Source of the DNA: Acidobacteriota bacterium
GTDB taxonomy: Bacteria > Acidobacteriota > Terriglobia > Terriglobales > Acidobacteriaceae
Length of the DNA stretch: 7,804 nucleotides
Assembly: GCA_021778875.1 (NCBI GenBank)
Contig: JAJYBT010000085.1
Coordinates: 1 to 7,804, forward strand
Reading direction: 5' to 3'
The notes below the pieces were generated by a model. It saw only the letters and a program-made list of their open reading frames with translations, did no database searches and was not told where the DNA came from. Position numbers and translations under genes: made by a program. Below, piece by piece: positions 6,887-7,804 of the stretch (its first letter is position 1; the number at the start of each line of letters is the position of its first letter).

Positions 6887-6901
6887 CTTTGCGCGCAAAG
6901 A
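6886..6901. repeat. 16-bp perfect palindrome
   Basis: TCTTTGCGCGCAAAGA is a perfect 8+8 inverted repeat directly abutting the T run of the preceding hairpin, 85 bp past the stop codon of the dehydrogenase gene. It could be a protein-binding site or a hairpin protecting the 3' end of the minus-strand transcript; no T run follows it on that strand. Confidence 0.55.
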
Positions 6902-6929
6902 CAGGAGCAGCAACTCTGCCGCCCCGCGC

Positions 6930-6960
6930 CCAGGAACCATGGACCACCAGGAACCATGGA
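6930..6960. repeat. 14-bp direct repeat, two copies on a 17-bp period
   Basis: CCAGGAACCATGGA occurs at 6930-6943 and 6947-6960, separated by CCA. Each copy contains the palindrome CCATGG. It lies just downstream of the dehydrogenase gene; there is no sign of coding use. It may be a small replication-slippage duplication. Confidence 0.75.
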
Positions 6961-6986
6961 GCACAGGACCGGCAGCGGCGGCTCCC

Positions 6987-7772
6987 TTAGGTGAGCGCGC
7001 GGTCCAGGTGGACGTAACCGCCGTCCACGATAAGATGCTGGCCCGTGGTGTGGCCGGACTGGGTGGGCGAGAGCAGAAAGACGGTGGCCGCTGCGATCTC
7101 GGCAGAGGTGGTCATGCGGTGGCCGAGGGGGATCTTGCTGGTGATCTGGCGGAGCCGGTCCTCGGGGTCGCCCAGGGTGTCGAGCCAGCGGCGGTAGAGG
7201 GGCGTCATCACCTCGGCGGGCAGCACGGCGTTTACCCGGATATTGTGCGGCAACAGTTCGGCGGCCCACTCGCGGGTCAGGGCCAGTTGCGCGCCCTTGC
7301 TGGCGGCGTAGCCGGAGGTGTTGCCCTGGCCGGTGAGCGCCACCTTGGAGCTGATATTCACAATGGAGCCCTGTGTCCGCTTGAGCGAGGGCAGGGCGTA
7401 GTGGGCCAGCGCGTAATAGTGGACCAGGTTCTTCTGCAGGCTTTCCAGGAAGCGCTCGACCGAGCCGGACTCGAGGCCGACTCCATCGTTGACGCCCGCA
7501 TTGTTCACCAGGCCATAGATGTCGCCAAAGCGCTGCTCAATTTCGGCAATGGCATGGCGGCATCGCTCGGTGTCTTCCAGATGAGCTTCCACCAGTTCGC
7601 AGGCGGCGGAGGCGGCACGCATCTCGGCCATGAAGTCCTGCACGTTTTGCGAGGGGCGGCCGAGGACGACGACCCGCGCGCCCTCCGCCAGACAAGCGCG
7701 GCTGATGCCGGCGCCGATGCCAGCCCCGCCGCCGGTGACGACGATGAGTTTGTCTTTAAGTCCAAGATCCAT
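6987..7772 (-). CDS. Short-chain dehydrogenase, L-fucose dehydrogenase-like
   Basis: This is a 261-residue classical SDR, a cytosolic NAD(P)-dependent oxidoreductase. Landmarks are the dinucleotide motif TGGGAGIG (13-20), N-N-A-G (90-93) and the catalytic tetrad N115, S142, Y155, K159 (Y-A-A-S-K). R39 at the end of the second strand, with no Asp there, hints at NADP preference. Several stretches match what I recall of bacterial L-fucose dehydrogenases: NNAGVNDGVGLE (90-101), NLVHYYALAHY (115-125), ISSKVALTGQGNTSGY (140-155), PAEVMTPLY (185-193) and the C-terminal VDGGY-HLDRAL. The expected reaction is L-fucose to L-fuconolactone in the non-phosphorylated fucose route. This substrate call is from remembered similarity; a related sugar is possible. 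ATG 7772 is preceded by AGGAAAGAG (7779-7787), an acceptable ribosome binding site. Likely pathway partners (lactonase, fuconate dehydratase, transporter) would lie upstream, beyond 7804. Confidence 0.87.
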   Translation of the reverse strand: MDLGLKDKLIVVTGGGAGIGAGISRACLAEGARVVVLGRPSQNVQDFMAEMRAASAACELVEAHLEDTERCRHAIAEIEQRFGDIYGLVNNAGVNDGVGLESGSVERFLESLQKNLVHYYALAHYALPSLKRTQGSIVNISSKVALTGQGNTSGYAASKGAQLALTREWAAELLPHNIRVNAVLPAEVMTPLYRRWLDTLGDPEDRLRQITSKIPLGHRMTTSAEIAAATVFLLSPTQSGHTTGQHLIVDGGYVHLDRALT

Positions 7773-7804
7773 GGGGTGCTCTTTCCTATCGATGGGGGTG
7801 AGCG

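Larger units (their letters stand above)
6378..6986. other. About 610-bp region without a convincing gene
   Basis: Between the start of the winged-helix gene and the stop of the dehydrogenase gene, open frames exist on both strands, up to 94 codons. None has a good ribosome binding site, and none shows domain-like composition or similarity I recognise. The stretch 6601-6660 has only 18 G/C in 60 bases, against a strongly GC-rich surround. The region carries a minus-strand promoter candidate (6598-6626), two AT-rich palindromes, a plus-strand terminator-like hairpin (6825-6886) with possible upstream RNA structure, a 16-bp palindrome (6886-6901) and a short direct repeat (6930-6960). Confidence 0.7.

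Noticed and set aside
6823..6901. Known riboswitch (cyclic-di-GMP or fluoride type) suggested by short motifs such as GCGCAAAG and GGTTCGCC
   Set aside because: The conserved cores of both classes are absent; only isolated short matches occur, and no downstream plus-strand gene exists to be controlled.
6680..6964. Minus-strand frames of 94 and 76 codons in the gene-free region
   Set aside because: There is no ribosome binding site, Arg/Pro/Ser-rich low-complexity translation, and they run through the terminator hairpin and palindrome. A decayed gene cannot be fully excluded.

Overview
This GC-rich window looks chromosomal and probably comes from a soil-type Acidobacteriota of the Terriglobia (Terriglobus/Granulicella/Edaphobacter-like). 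The main pointer is the gene at 5094-6377. It belongs to a winged-helix/transmembrane protein family with an 'NSKRYP...LKERTIGVEVFGR...DPVVR.TAGEVRKRL' N-terminus, which I recall as a large paralogous family in that group. The assignment rests on memory and was not searched.

Layout. (a) 2-1216 (+): 5'-truncated alpha/beta hydrolase with a complete Ser-Asp-His triad. (b) 1297-2196 and 2240-2827 (-): a secreted M23/LytM-type peptidase behind a secreted repeat protein, 43 bp apart and probably co-oriented in one unit. (c) 3039-4319 (+): glyA, serine hydroxymethyltransferase. (d) 4384-4692 (+): a tiny secreted His-rich protein made of 14-residue tandem repeats, closed by a clear intrinsic terminator (4726-4752). 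(e) 4817-5059 (+): a small basic protein of unknown function. (f) 5094-6377 (-): the single-pass winged-helix protein. (g) 6378-6986: about 610 bp without a convincing gene. It holds an AT-rich island with palindromes, a good promoter candidate firing toward gene f, and, on the + strand, a strong 'orphan' terminator preceded by a possible structured small RNA. (h) 6987-7772 (-): a short-chain dehydrogenase closely resembling L-fucose dehydrogenases; its likely pathway partners would lie beyond the right edge.

Apart from the putative b pair the genes do not form one pathway. The region reads as a housekeeping locus (glyA) flanked by envelope or secreted proteins and lineage-specific hypotheticals. 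No mobile element, CRISPR array, rRNA or tRNA was seen. The observations most worth testing are the orphan terminator/candidate RNA, the His-rich repeat protein, the fourfold GxLTxxE repeat protein, and three genes (M23, glyA, the 80-aa protein) that carry a TANNNT hexamer 6-7 nt before the ATG, as leaderless transcripts would.
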